A model generated the notes under the pieces. It worked only from the letters and a program-made list of their open reading frames with translations. It made no database searches and was not told the DNA's origin. The position numbers and the translations under genes were made by a program. From Rhodovastum sp963714255 (GTDB lineage Bacteria; Pseudomonadota; Alphaproteobacteria; Acetobacterales; Acetobacteraceae): a stretch of 64,000 bases of DNA. Of the stretch, positions 8,498 to 17,504 are shown piece by piece. Within the stretch, counting starts at the first letter, position 1, and each line of letters starts with the position of its first letter. The stretch is taken from assembly GCA_963714255.1 (NCBI GenBank), contig CAVQNU010000027.1:372001-436000 (forward strand), read 5' to 3'.

Positions 8498-9166
8498 GTG
8501 AACATTCTCGCGCCTCCGCGCGCCCGCCTCAGCATCGAGGTGGTCCACGACTTGGTGTGCCCCTGGTGCTACCTGGGGCTGCGGCGCCTGCTGCGCACGC
8601 TGCGGCGGCGGCCGGACCTGCTGACCGACATCGCATGGCGGCCGTTTCTGCTCAACCCCGACATGCCGCGCGCCGGCTTGGCGCGCGCCGACTATGTGGT
8701 GCGCAAGTTCGGCGGTGAAGAGCGGGCGCGGCGGCTGTATGCCTCGATTACCGATATCGGCCGGGCGGAGGGGCTGCAGTTCCGCTTCGACCGCATCCGC
8801 CGCACGCCATCATCGGTCGACGCGCACCGTCTGGTGCGCTGGGCATCGGCCTATGGCCGCGGCGCGGAGGTGGTGGAGGCGCTATTCGCCGGGCATTTCA
8901 CTGATGGGCGCGACATCGGCGATATCCATGTGCTGGCCGATGTGGCGGCGGCCTGCGGGCTGGACGACGCAGCGGCGCGCGACTTCCTGGCCGGCGAAGC
9001 CGAGACCGACTCGGTGCATGCCGAGAACCTGCGGGCGCACCGGCTCGGCATCAACGGCGTGCCATGCTTCGTCGTCGGCGGGCGGCACGCCATCGCGGGC
9101 GCGCAGGAGCCGGAAGTGATCGAGCGCCTGTTGGATGTCGCGGTGGTCGACGCAGCAGAGGCGTAA
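8498..9166 (+). CDS. DsbA-family (FrnE-like) oxidoreductase
   Basis: A 222-residue DsbA-like thioredoxin-fold protein without a signal peptide, so cytoplasmic, of the FrnE/2-hydroxychromene-2-carboxylate isomerase-like group. The redox motif is Cys21-Pro-Trp-Cys24 in VVHDLVCPWCYLG; the C-terminal cis-Pro region reads GINGVPCFVVGGRHAIAGAQ. It has a GTG start with a poor Shine-Dalgarno; no better in-frame start is seen before the active site. It is divergent from the GST gene and likely works as a thiol-disulfide oxidoreductase or glutathione-dependent isomerase. Confidence 0.87.
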   Translation: MNILAPPRARLSIEVVHDLVCPWCYLGLRRLLRTLRRRPDLLTDIAWRPFLLNPDMPRAGLARADYVVRKFGGEERARRLYASITDIGRAEGLQFRFDRIRRTPSSVDAHRLVRWASAYGRGAEVVEALFAGHFTDGRDIGDIHVLADVAAACGLDDAAARDFLAGEAETDSVHAENLRAHRLGINGVPCFVVGGRHAIAGAQEPEVIERLLDVAVVDAAEA

Positions 9167-9259
9167 CGCGGGCAACGCACTTCGGCGCTTGCACGTCAGC
9201 AGAGCGCGCCCCCCTCTCCCCCAATCACAGGGGAGAGGGAAGAACGGGGAGAATGTGTC

Positions 9260-9691
9260 CTAGAACCCGCCCCGCATGCCAAGCTCGGCGCGCACGATCG
9301 CGGCGTCGAACATGGCCAGCACCTCGGCGTGGCTCACCGAATCGTTCATGCTCTCCACCGAGTGATGACCATGCAGCCCGGCCACTTGCAGCAACGCGCC
9401 GGCAGCGTCACGCCGCACGCCGCGCCCGGCGGAGCGGCCGACCGCCTGCAGCGCGCCCATGGCGCAGCGACGGCCATCGCGCACATAGGCCCCCTGCATC
9501 CAACGCGACTCATCGGCGATCAGGGCACGCGCCTCGGACAGCAGCGTGACTGTCGCCCCGGGATGGTGACGGCCCGACACGTCGCGCAGCCGCTGGCGAA
9601 GGCTGCGCCAGACACCGCGAAGAGACCAGTTGGGCACGCCCGGCAAACGCGTGGTCTGGTCGATCGGGAAGCCGACCGTATCGAACGGCAT
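9260..9691 (-). CDS. DUF6197-like hypothetical protein
   Basis: A 143-residue cytoplasmic protein. The segment ALIADESRWMQGAYVRDGRRCAMGALQAVG followed by a late VLAMFDAAI helix resembles DUF6197-type proteins, where a W-x-QGA motif precedes a Cys-Ala-x-GA motif. No activity is known for them. GGAGGG lies 9 bases before the ATG. The gene is flanked by repeat copy 4 upstream and stands alone. Confidence 0.65.
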   Translation of the reverse strand: MPFDTVGFPIDQTTRLPGVPNWSLRGVWRSLRQRLRDVSGRHHPGATVTLLSEARALIADESRWMQGAYVRDGRRCAMGALQAVGRSAGRGVRRDAAGALLQVAGLHGHHSVESMNDSVSHAEVLAMFDAAIVRAELGMRGGF

Positions 9692-9795
9692 GGGTTGGTC
9701 CCTCCGTATGTTTACCCCAACCCGATTTCAGCACGAAACGGCCCGCCGGGAAGTAATCTTACGGAAACGTGATCCGCTGGGCGGGGTAAGCAGGC

Positions 9796-9862
9796 GAAGG
9801 AAGGAAGGCCAGGGGCCTCCCGGCCCCTGGCGGGTCCAGGGCAGAGCCCTGGCCCTCCTTCC
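9796..9862. repeat. palindromic repeat copy 4
   Basis: AAGGAAGGAAGGCCAGGGGC through GGGTCCAGGGCAGAGCCCTGGCC to CTTCCTT, with two nested palindromes. It abuts the mfd stop codon and could terminate mfd transcription. Confidence 0.85.
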
Positions 9863-12800
9863 TTACGCCGCCTTCACCGGCGCAGCGAGCCGGTTCAGAT
9901 TGGCGACCACGTCGCGCGCCACCCGCACCCGCTCGGCGACGCTCATCTCGCGCACGATGGCCAGCTTATGGTCCGGACGCAGCCGGATGTTACCGCCCTT
10001 GCTCGACAGCCAGCTCACCAGCCCCGCCGGGTTGCCGAACGCGTTGCCGCGGAAGGCAACCACCATGCCCTTCGGCCCCGCCTCCAGCTTCTCCACCCCG
10101 GCGGCGCGGCAGGCGCGCTTGAGCGCGACCACTTGCAGCAGGTTGTCCACCTCCTCGGGCAGCTTGCCGAAGCGGTCGACCAGCTCGGCCGCCATCGCCT
10201 CGGTCTCGGCGTCGGAGGCCAGGTTGCCGATGCGGCGGTACAGGCCGAGCCGCACCGGCAGGTCGCGCACATAGTCCTCCGGGATCAGCACCGGCAGGCC
10301 GAGGCCGATATTCGGCGTCCAGTCGCGGTCCTCCGTGCGGCGGCGGCCACGCTCGGCCTTCATCTCGGCCACCGCATCCTCCAGCATCTGCTGGTACAGC
10401 TCGATGCCGACCTCGCGGATATGGCCGGTCTGTTCGTCGCCCAGCAGATTGCCGGCGCCACGGATATCGAGGTCGTGGCTGGCCAGCGTAAAGCCGGCGC
10501 CGAGCGCGTCGAGCGAATGCATCACCGTCAGCCGCTTCTCGGCCGCGGCACTGAGCCGGTGCAGTTGCGGCCAGGTCAGATACGCATAGCCGCGCTGCTT
10601 GCCGCGTCCGACCCGCCCGCGCAGCTGATACAACTGCCCCAGGCCGAACATGTCGGCGCGGTGGATGACCAGCGTGTTCACCGCCGGCATGTCGAGCCCG
10701 CTTTCGACGATGTTGGTCGACAGCAGGATGTCGTATTTGCCGTCGCCGAACTCGGTCATCACCCGTTCCAGCTCGGTGGGCGCCAGCCTGCCATGCGCCT
10801 GCACGGTGCGCGCTTCGGGCACGATTTCGGCCAGCCGCTCGGCCATGCGGCCGAGATCCTCGATGCGCGGCACCACGCAGAACACCTGGCCGCCGCGGAA
10901 GCGCTCGCGCTGGATCGCCTCGCGCACCACCACCGCGTCGAACGGCATGATGAAGGTGCGCACCGCCAGCCGGTCCACCGGCGGGGTGGCGATCAGGCTC
11001 ATCTCCCGCACCCCGGTCAGCGCCAGTTGCAGGGTGCGCGGTATCGGCGTGGCGGTGAGCGTGAGCACATGCACGTCGGCTTTCAGGGCCTTCAGCTTCT
11101 CCTTGTGGGCGACGCCGAAATGCTGCTCCTCGTCGACGATCAGCAGGCCCAGCGCGGAAAACGAAATCCCCTTCGCCAGCAGCGCATGCGTGCCGATGAC
11201 GATGTTCACGCTGCCATCGGCCAGGCCCTTACGGACCTCCGCCGCTTCCTTCGCGGTCACCATGCGCGAAAGCTGCGCCACGGTGACGGGCAAGCCCTGG
11301 AAGCGGGCGGAGAACACCCGAAAATGCTGGCGGGAGAGCAGCGTGGTGGGCACCACCACCGCGACCTGGTTGCCCGACATGGCGGCCACGAAGGCCGCGC
11401 GCAACGCCACCTCGGTCTTGCCGAACCCCACGTCGCCGCAGATCAGCCGGTCCATCGGCCGCCCGGAGGCCAAATCCTCCAGCACGTCGGCGATGGCGCG
11501 CGTCTGGTCCTCGGTTTCGGCGTGCGGGAAGCGGGCGCAGAACTCGTCCCAGGCACCCTCGGCCGGGGCCATCACCTCGGCATCGCGCAGCTTGCGGGCG
11601 GCCGCCACCCGGATCAGCTCGCCCGCCATGTCGCGGATGCGCTGCTTCATCCGCGCCTTGCGGTTCTGCCACGACGTGCCGCCGAGCTTGTCCAACGCCA
11701 CCCCGGCGGCATCGCTGCCGAAGCGCGACAGCATGTCGATATTCTCGACCGGCAGGAACAGCTTGTCGTTGCCGTCATACAGGATGCGCAGGCAGTCGTG
11801 CGGCGCCTCGCTCACGGTGAGCGTGACCAGACCGTCGTAGCGGCCGATGCCATGGTCCTGGTGCACGACCAGGTCGCCCTCGGCGATCTCGGTGGCCTCG
11901 GCGATGAACTGGTCGGCCCGCTTGCGTCGGCGCGGCGGGCGGGAGATGCGCTCGCCGAGCAGATCCTGCTCGGAGACGAAGGCATATTTGCCCACGCCCG
12001 GGTCGTCGGCGACGAAACCGCGTTCCAGGCCCAGCGTGACCAGCGCGGCCACGCCGGGCGGCACCTTGCCCGCGTCCGTCCAGTCATCGGCGGGCTCAGC
12101 GCGGAAACCGTGCTCGCGCAGCAGCAGGCCGATGCGGTCGCGCGAGCCGCGGGTCCAGGCGGCGACGGCAATGCGCCGTCCCTCGGCGGTCCATCGCTCG
12201 GCCTGGGCGCGCAACTGGTCGAACACGTTCGCACCCGGCCCGGCGCCGGCCTGGGCGAACACCGGCCCCGGACGGCCGCCGCCATCCACCCCGGTCGCCC
12301 CGTCCGGCCGGGCGAACGGCCCGAAGCCGAATACCGGCACGCCGGCCAGCATCGCATCCCAGCCTGCGCGATCGAGATACAGGCGCTCCGGCGGCAACGG
12401 ACGGTACGGCACCTCGCCCTCGCGCACCGGCGCGCGGCGGGCCTCGTAGTGGTCGGCGATCATTTCCAGCCGGGCCGCCAGCACGTCCCCGGTCTGGTGG
12501 TCCAGGCTGCACGAAGCGCCGGGCAGATAGTCCAGCAGCGTCTCCATGCCCTGGTGGAACAGCGGCACCCAGTGCTCCATGCCGGGATGGCGGCGCCCCT
12601 CGGAGACCGACAGATAGATCGGGTCACTCCCGGCGGCCGGGCCGAACAACTCGCGCCAGCCGGTGCGGAAGCGGGTGACCGAGGCCTTGTCGAGGAACAC
12701 CTCGGACACCGGCCGCAGCACCACCAGCTTGAACCGCGCGCCGCTGCGCTGGCTGGCCGGGTCGAAGGCGCGGATGCTCTCGATGGTGTCGCCAAACAGA

Positions 12801-13312
12801 TCGAGCCGCACCGGCTCGCGCCGTCCGGCCGGGAAAACATCGACGATGCCGCCGCGCACCGCATACTCGCCCGGCTCCATCACCGTGCCGGCGCGGCCAT
12901 AGCCGTTGGCATCGAGGAAGCGCACCAGCCGGTCGGGATCGACCGTGCCGCCCTCGGCGAGCGACAGGCTGGCGCCATGGAAGACATGCCGGGGCGGGAC
13001 ACGCTGGACCAGGGCGTTGACCGTGGTCAGCACGATTCGCGGGCCTGCAGGCTTCTCCAGCAGGCGCGCCAGCGTGGCGATACGCTGGCTGACCAGCTCG
13101 GGATTGGGGGAAACCCGGTCGTACGGCAGACAGTCCCAGGCCGGGAAGCGCAACCGCTCGGCGTCCGGCGCGAAGAACGCCAGCGCCTCGGCGAGCCTCG
13201 CGCTGCGCACATCGTCGCGACACACGTGCAGCAACGGGCCGGCATGCTCGCGGGCGCGACGGGCCAGCAGCACGGCATCCCAGCCTTCGGGGGCGCCGAA
13301 GACGGGGGTCAT
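9863..13312 (-). CDS. mfd: transcription-repair coupling factor Mfd
   Basis: An 1149-residue Mfd, the ATP-driven translocase that removes RNA polymerase stalled at lesions and recruits UvrA. In order: the UvrB-like N-terminal module (RFPAWDCLPYDRVSPNPE), the RNA-polymerase-interacting CarD-like domain (EGDLVVHQDHGIGRYDG), the SF2 motor with Walker A GDVGFGKTE near residue 626 and the DEEQ box (IVDEEQHFGV) near 727, then the RecG-like motif region (TNIVESGLDMP, QLRGRVGRG) and the C-terminal TRCF domain. The ATG at 13312 was chosen because upstream codons read through repeat copy 5. Only about 10 bases separate that repeat from the start, and no Shine-Dalgarno is visible. Confidence 0.97.
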   Translation of the reverse strand: MTPVFGAPEGWDAVLLARRAREHAGPLLHVCRDDVRSARLAEALAFFAPDAERLRFPAWDCLPYDRVSPNPELVSQRIATLARLLEKPAGPRIVLTTVNALVQRVPPRHVFHGASLSLAEGGTVDPDRLVRFLDANGYGRAGTVMEPGEYAVRGGIVDVFPAGRREPVRLDLFGDTIESIRAFDPASQRSGARFKLVVLRPVSEVFLDKASVTRFRTGWRELFGPAAGSDPIYLSVSEGRRHPGMEHWVPLFHQGMETLLDYLPGASCSLDHQTGDVLAARLEMIADHYEARRAPVREGEVPYRPLPPERLYLDRAGWDAMLAGVPVFGFGPFARPDGATGVDGGGRPGPVFAQAGAGPGANVFDQLRAQAERWTAEGRRIAVAAWTRGSRDRIGLLLREHGFRAEPADDWTDAGKVPPGVAALVTLGLERGFVADDPGVGKYAFVSEQDLLGERISRPPRRRKRADQFIAEATEIAEGDLVVHQDHGIGRYDGLVTLTVSEAPHDCLRILYDGNDKLFLPVENIDMLSRFGSDAAGVALDKLGGTSWQNRKARMKQRIRDMAGELIRVAAARKLRDAEVMAPAEGAWDEFCARFPHAETEDQTRAIADVLEDLASGRPMDRLICGDVGFGKTEVALRAAFVAAMSGNQVAVVVPTTLLSRQHFRVFSARFQGLPVTVAQLSRMVTAKEAAEVRKGLADGSVNIVIGTHALLAKGISFSALGLLIVDEEQHFGVAHKEKLKALKADVHVLTLTATPIPRTLQLALTGVREMSLIATPPVDRLAVRTFIMPFDAVVVREAIQRERFRGGQVFCVVPRIEDLGRMAERLAEIVPEARTVQAHGRLAPTELERVMTEFGDGKYDILLSTNIVESGLDMPAVNTLVIHRADMFGLGQLYQLRGRVGRGKQRGYAYLTWPQLHRLSAAAEKRLTVMHSLDALGAGFTLASHDLDIRGAGNLLGDEQTGHIREVGIELYQQMLEDAVAEMKAERGRRRTEDRDWTPNIGLGLPVLIPEDYVRDLPVRLGLYRRIGNLASDAETEAMAAELVDRFGKLPEEVDNLLQVVALKRACRAAGVEKLEAGPKGMVVAFRGNAFGNPAGLVSWLSSKGGNIRLRPDHKLAIVREMSVAERVRVARDVVANLNRLAAPVKAA

Positions 13313-13324
13313 GGGAGCACCGGC

Positions 13325-13478
13325 AAGGAAGGAAGGCCAGGGCTCTGCCCTGGACCCGCCAGGGGGCGGTGGCCCCCTGGACCCCGCCACTTAAGACATC
13401 TGTCTAAAAGTAATGGGTTCCAAGGGCCTCTCGGCCCTTGGCGGGTCCAGGGCAGAGCCCTGGCCTTGCCTTCCTTAC
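13325..13478. repeat. palindromic repeat copy 5 (full length)
   Basis: A near-complete element: both outer ends carry AAGGAAGG/CCTTCCTT and the CCAGGGC-TCTG-GCCCTGG palindrome in opposite orientation. The inner arms are GCCAGGGGGC and CCAAGGGCC types, and the centre includes CTTAAGACATCTGTCTAAAA followed by GTAATGGGTTCC. It lies between sdhE and mfd and ends about 10 bases before the mfd start. Confidence 0.9.
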
Positions 13479-13490
13479 CGGGCGCCCCCA

Positions 13491-13787
13491 TCACCGCCGC
13501 TCCGGCGCCAGCGCGAAGGCGCGGATGGCCCGCAGGGTGGGGGTGTCCCGGTCGGCCGGGATCGCCCGCCGCCCGGTCAGCCAGTCGGCGAGGTCGGCAT
13601 CGGGCAGTTCCATGACCTCTTCGAGCGCGTCCATCTGGCTCTCGGTCATGGTGCCGATATGGCGGCTGACGTAGCCGCCGATCAGCAGGTCGTTTTCGTA
13701 GGTGCCGCGGTGGTTGGCCCGGTAGAGCAGGCGGCGGCGGCGGATGTCGAGCGGGGTCAGGGCTGGTTCGGTCATCGCCAGGGTCAT
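13491..13787 (-). CDS. sdhE: FAD assembly factor SdhE
   Basis: A 98-residue SdhE/Sdh5 (formerly DUF339) protein that promotes covalent FAD attachment to SdhA of succinate dehydrogenase. The RGxxE motif is Arg27-Gly28-Thr-Tyr-Glu31, within LLYRANHRGTYENDLLIG; DADLADWLTGR follows near the C-terminus. GGAG lies 7 bases upstream of the ATG at 13787; a second ATG four codons later lacks a site. It sits between recG (divergent) and mfd (same strand), the usual alphaproteobacterial arrangement. Confidence 0.93.
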   Translation of the reverse strand: MTLAMTEPALTPLDIRRRRLLYRANHRGTYENDLLIGGYVSRHIGTMTESQMDALEEVMELPDADLADWLTGRRAIPADRDTPTLRAIRAFALAPERR

Positions 13788-13816
13788 ATAGACTCCGGCC
13801 TGGACAGTGTCAGCCC

Positions 13817-15886
13817 GTGCAGCCCCCTTCTCCTTCCCCGATTCCCGCCAGTCTGTGCGCCCCGTTGTTCGAGCCGCTGACCGCCTTGCGCGGCGTGGGC
13901 GCGGCGGTGGCGGCGCTGATCGCGCGCGCCGCCGGCGGGACGCGGGTGATCGACCTGTTGTTTCATCTGCCGGAAAGCTGGATCGACCGCCGCGCCCGCA
14001 CCACGATCGCCGCGGCGGTGCCGGGGGCGCTGGCCACGGTCGAGGTGGAGGTGGTGCGCATCGACCCGCCGGCCAGCGCGCGCCAGCCCACCAAGGCGGT
14101 GGTGACGGATGGCAGCGGGTTTGCCGATCTGGTGTTCTTCCAGCGCTTCCCGGCGGCCAAACTGCCGAAGGGCGCGCGTGTGCTGGTGTCGGGCAAGTTC
14201 GACGAGCGCCGGCAGATGGTGCATCCCGACCATATCGTGCCCGCCGACCGGGCCGAGGGGCTGCCCTGGATCGAGCCGGTGTGGAAGCTGACGGCGGGGC
14301 TGTTCCCCTGGCATTTGCGCAAGCCGGTGGCGCAGGCGCTGGAACGGATTCCGGTTCTGCCCGAGTGGCACGATCCGGCGCTGCTGGCGCGCGAGCAATG
14401 GCCCGGGTTCGCCGAGGCGCTGCGTCTGCTGCACGCGCCGCAGGCGCCGCCGCCGCCCGAAGCGCGGCGGCGGCTGGCCTATGATGAGTTGCTGGCCGGG
14501 CAGATCGCGCTGGCCTTCGTGCGCCGGCGGGCGCGCGACCGGCCGGGACGGGCGCTGACCGGCGACGGGTCGCTGCGGGCGCAGGCGCTGGCGGCGTTCG
14601 GCCTGCCGCCGACCGACGCGCAGCTTGCGGTGCTGGCGGAGATCGACGCCGACCTCGCCGCACCCAAGCGCATGCTGCGCCTGCTGCAAGGCGATGTGGG
14701 GTCGGGCAAGACGCTGGTGGCGGTGCTGGCCATGCTGCGCGCGGTGGAGGCCGGCGCCCAGGCGGCGCTGATGGCGCCGACAGAAATTCTCGCCCGCCAG
14801 CACCATCGCACCCTGGAGCGGATATCGCCGGTGCCCTGCGCCCTGCTCACCGGCTCGGTGACCGGCAAGGCCCGCGCCGGCGTGCTGGAGGGGCTGGCGG
14901 ATGGCAGCATCCCGATCGTGGTGGGCACCCATGCGCTGGTGCAGGACGGGGTGGTGTTCCGCAACCTGGGGCTGGCGGTGATCGACGAGCAGCACCGCTT
15001 CGGCGTGGAGCAGCGGCTGCGCATGGGCGGCAAGGGGGTGGCGGCGGACGTGCTGGTGATGACCGCGACTCCGATTCCGCGTACCCTGCTGCTGACCCAG
15101 TGGGGGGAGATGGCGGTGAGCCGGCTGACCGGCAAGCCGGCCGGGCGCAAACCGGTGCGCACCACGCTGCACTCGCTGGCGACACTGCCCGACGTGGTGG
15201 ACGGGGTGGCGCGGGCGCTGGACGGTGGCGCGCGGGTGTACTGGGTGTGTCCCATGGTCGCCGAAAGCGAGCTGATCGATCTCGCCGCTGCCGAGGCGCG
15301 GTTCGCCGAGTTGCAGACAAGGTTCGGCCCGCTGGTCGGGCTTGCGCACGGGCAGCAGGACAGCGCGGTGCGCGAGGCGGCGCTGGCGGATTTCGCTGCC
15401 GGGCGGACGCGGCTGCTGGTGGCGACCACGGTGATCGAAGTGGGCGTGGACGTGCCGGAGGCGAGCGTGATGGTGATCGAGCACGCCGAGCGGTTCGGCC
15501 TTGCGCCGCTGCACCAGTTGCGCGGGCGCGTGGGCCGCGGGCAGGACGCGAGCTTCTGTCTGCTGCTGCATGCCGACGGGCTGGCCGAGACCGCGCGGCG
15601 GCGGCTACTGCTGCTGCGCGACACCGAGGACGGGTTTCGCATCGCCGACGAGGATTTCCGCATCCGCGGCGGCGGGGATTTGCTGGGCACGAAACAGGCC
15701 GGCCTGCCCGGCTGGCGGCTGGCCGATCCGGCCGAGGACGAAGGACTGCTGCACATGGCCGACCGGGACGCCGAGCTGCTGGTGCAGAAGGACCCGGCGC
15801 TGGACAGCGCGCGCGGCCAGGCCGTGCGGGTGCTGCTGTATCTGTTCGAGAAGCGCGAGGCGTTCCGAACCCTGCAGGCCGGGTGA
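13817..15886 (+). CDS. recG: ATP-dependent DNA helicase RecG
   Basis: A 689-residue RecG, which reverses stalled replication forks and branch-migrates Holliday junctions. An N-terminal wedge (OB-fold) domain binds the fork. The SF2 motor has Walker A GDVGSGKTLVA near residue 292, the DExH box VIDEQHRFGVEQRL near 389, TATPIPRTL, and the C-terminal ATTVIEVGVDVPEA and QLRGRVGRG motifs. The start is a GTG at 13817, 29 bases from the divergent sdhE start, so the two share a very short promoter region. Length matches the family. Confidence 0.97.
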   Translation: MQPPSPSPIPASLCAPLFEPLTALRGVGAAVAALIARAAGGTRVIDLLFHLPESWIDRRARTTIAAAVPGALATVEVEVVRIDPPASARQPTKAVVTDGSGFADLVFFQRFPAAKLPKGARVLVSGKFDERRQMVHPDHIVPADRAEGLPWIEPVWKLTAGLFPWHLRKPVAQALERIPVLPEWHDPALLAREQWPGFAEALRLLHAPQAPPPPEARRRLAYDELLAGQIALAFVRRRARDRPGRALTGDGSLRAQALAAFGLPPTDAQLAVLAEIDADLAAPKRMLRLLQGDVGSGKTLVAVLAMLRAVEAGAQAALMAPTEILARQHHRTLERISPVPCALLTGSVTGKARAGVLEGLADGSIPIVVGTHALVQDGVVFRNLGLAVIDEQHRFGVEQRLRMGGKGVAADVLVMTATPIPRTLLLTQWGEMAVSRLTGKPAGRKPVRTTLHSLATLPDVVDGVARALDGGARVYWVCPMVAESELIDLAAAEARFAELQTRFGPLVGLAHGQQDSAVREAALADFAAGRTRLLVATTVIEVGVDVPEASVMVIEHAERFGLAPLHQLRGRVGRGQDASFCLLLHADGLAETARRRLLLLRDTEDGFRIADEDFRIRGGGDLLGTKQAGLPGWRLADPAEDEGLLHMADRDAELLVQKDPALDSARGQAVRVLLYLFEKREAFRTLQAG

Positions 15887-15963
15887 GGCATCGCCGTGAG
15901 CGGCGGGGTGTTCATCCGACGTGGCTCCCGACGCGCCGGGAGCCCCGCGGACGGACGGCAACG

Positions 15964-17052
15964 CTATTTCATGGCCTGCTTCGGCTGGAGCGCGGCATAT
16001 ATCTTCAGGTATTTTTCGGTCATCGCGCGGGCCGAGAAGTTGCGGTCCACATGCAGATGCGTTGTGCGACGGCCGATTTCATCTATTCTTGCGATGTACT
16101 GCACCATTTCATCGAGGCTATCGGCGAGAAACCCGGTCCGCCCGTGCAGGATCAACTCCGGCACGACGCCGCGTGCGAAGGAGATGACAGGGCAGCCCAG
16201 CGCCATCGCCTCCAGCACCACCGTCGCTCCCGGCTCCTCCCAGGTGATCGGGTTGAGGAAGCCGCGCGCATGGCTCAGAAGGGCTACCTTCTGTTCCATG
16301 TTCGCAGGCCCGATATACTTGACCCGGTCATCGTCGATATGAGGCTGAATCTCTTTATAAAAATAATCAGTCGATTCCTTGTTGCTGTGCTCGATGATGC
16401 CGGCGAGGACAATCGGCACCCCCGCCTGCTGCGCGGCCGCAATCGCCAGGTGAGCCCCCTTTGCCGGCGCGAACCGGCCCAGCCAGGTGAAATAGGGCTC
16501 GGGCGTCACATCGGTGAACAGATAATGCTGCATCGGAACGCCCAGATGCACCACGCCGGCGACGTTGAGATCAAACGGCAGGTTGGCACGCGACCTTTCG
16601 CTGACAGTGACGATGGGGGCGGGCGTCATCCATTCCAGGAAGTACTTATCCGCATCGCCGATCCACTCGCTGACGCGATCAAACGGGAAATTCGAGTGCA
16701 AGGTGGTGACATGCGGGGTGGCGAGCGGGGCCATAAGCGGAAAAAGAAACATATCGGCGGTGGATGAGAGATGCGTGTGCACCACGTCAAACTCATTCGC
16801 CCGCTCCAATGACTTGTGCAAATGGTAATAGGCTTTGAGAGTCGCCTGCCAGGGAACGCCCTCGCTGATCAGGGATTGCGGGTAGAAAGACACAAGCTTT
16901 GCCGGCGTGCTTGAGTCCGCGGGAGCGAATAACGTGACATCATGACCAAACGCAATCAGTTCTTCAACGATGAACGCAATGATAAATTCAGTTCCTCCGT
17001 AGGTCTTAGGTGGAATGCTAATCCATGGCGGCGCGATTTGAGCAATCTTCAC
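15964..17052 (-). CDS. glycosyltransferase family 4 protein
   Basis: A 362-residue GT4 (GT-B fold) glycosyltransferase. The N-terminal MKIAQIAPPWISIPPKTYGG segment and the donor-site text EEPGATVVLEAMALGCPVISF are typical; it transfers a sugar from a nucleotide-sugar donor to an unidentified acceptor in the cytoplasm. The start is GTG with AGAGGA eight bases upstream. The 5' two thirds are visibly lower in GC than neighbouring genes and use more A/T-ending codons, suggesting horizontal acquisition. It is a lone gene next to recG, with no polysaccharide operon nearby. Confidence 0.88.
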   Translation of the reverse strand: MKIAQIAPPWISIPPKTYGGTEFIIAFIVEELIAFGHDVTLFAPADSSTPAKLVSFYPQSLISEGVPWQATLKAYYHLHKSLERANEFDVVHTHLSSTADMFLFPLMAPLATPHVTTLHSNFPFDRVSEWIGDADKYFLEWMTPAPIVTVSERSRANLPFDLNVAGVVHLGVPMQHYLFTDVTPEPYFTWLGRFAPAKGAHLAIAAAQQAGVPIVLAGIIEHSNKESTDYFYKEIQPHIDDDRVKYIGPANMEQKVALLSHARGFLNPITWEEPGATVVLEAMALGCPVISFARGVVPELILHGRTGFLADSLDEMVQYIARIDEIGRRTTHLHVDRNFSARAMTEKYLKIYAALQPKQAMK

Positions 17053-17504
17053 GCAATTGTCCTCTCTGGTTGCTCATACTCGGGACTTCCTGGACCAAAT
17101 CCGCCGCGAGCGTGCGCGGAACTGCAGTCAAGAAAAAACTGCATAAATATCAGCGCGATAGATTCTAAGATGCCACGGCATTGAAGCTCACGCCGGACCT
17201 GATCAGCCAACCGGGCAGATTCTCCACATCGTTCTTGCGAAACCGAACGGCCGGCGGGGCAAATGCCATGCCGCCGAGGGGCTCCACTATGTTCCGGCCT
17301 GGGGTGGGCTGATCCGGGAGTCGCTGGACAGGCTCGCCTTCGTGGCCCACGAGGCCGCGTTCCTCAACGTTGCGTTCAGCATCCCGATAAAGCCTGAAGG
17401 CAGATCCCATTCCAGGCTCGTGGTGCGCCCCATACACGCGCATATCGGGCCCCGGGTCAAGTTCCGCCGCGGGCAGCAAGCGCGGTGCCGCGCCCGACAA
17501 GCCG
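17053..17504. other. intergenic stretch, no confident gene
   Basis: About 450 bases. The first 120 are low-GC, continuous with the glycosyltransferase gene. Beyond that, several short frames stay open on both strands (for example a plus-strand frame reading AFVAHEAAFLNVAFSIPIKP), but none has a start with a ribosome site or a recognisable domain. It may hold a gene remnant. Confidence 0.4.

Noticed and set aside
9968..13615. 1215-codon open frame antisense to mfd
   Set aside because: It is the shadow of a high-GC gene: composition is His/Arg/Gln-rich, it has no family motifs, and the opposite strand encodes a complete Mfd.
17165..17500. 111-codon minus-strand frame downstream of the PsiE-like gene
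   Set aside because: No ribosome site, no recognisable domain, and competing frames on the other strand look equally good.
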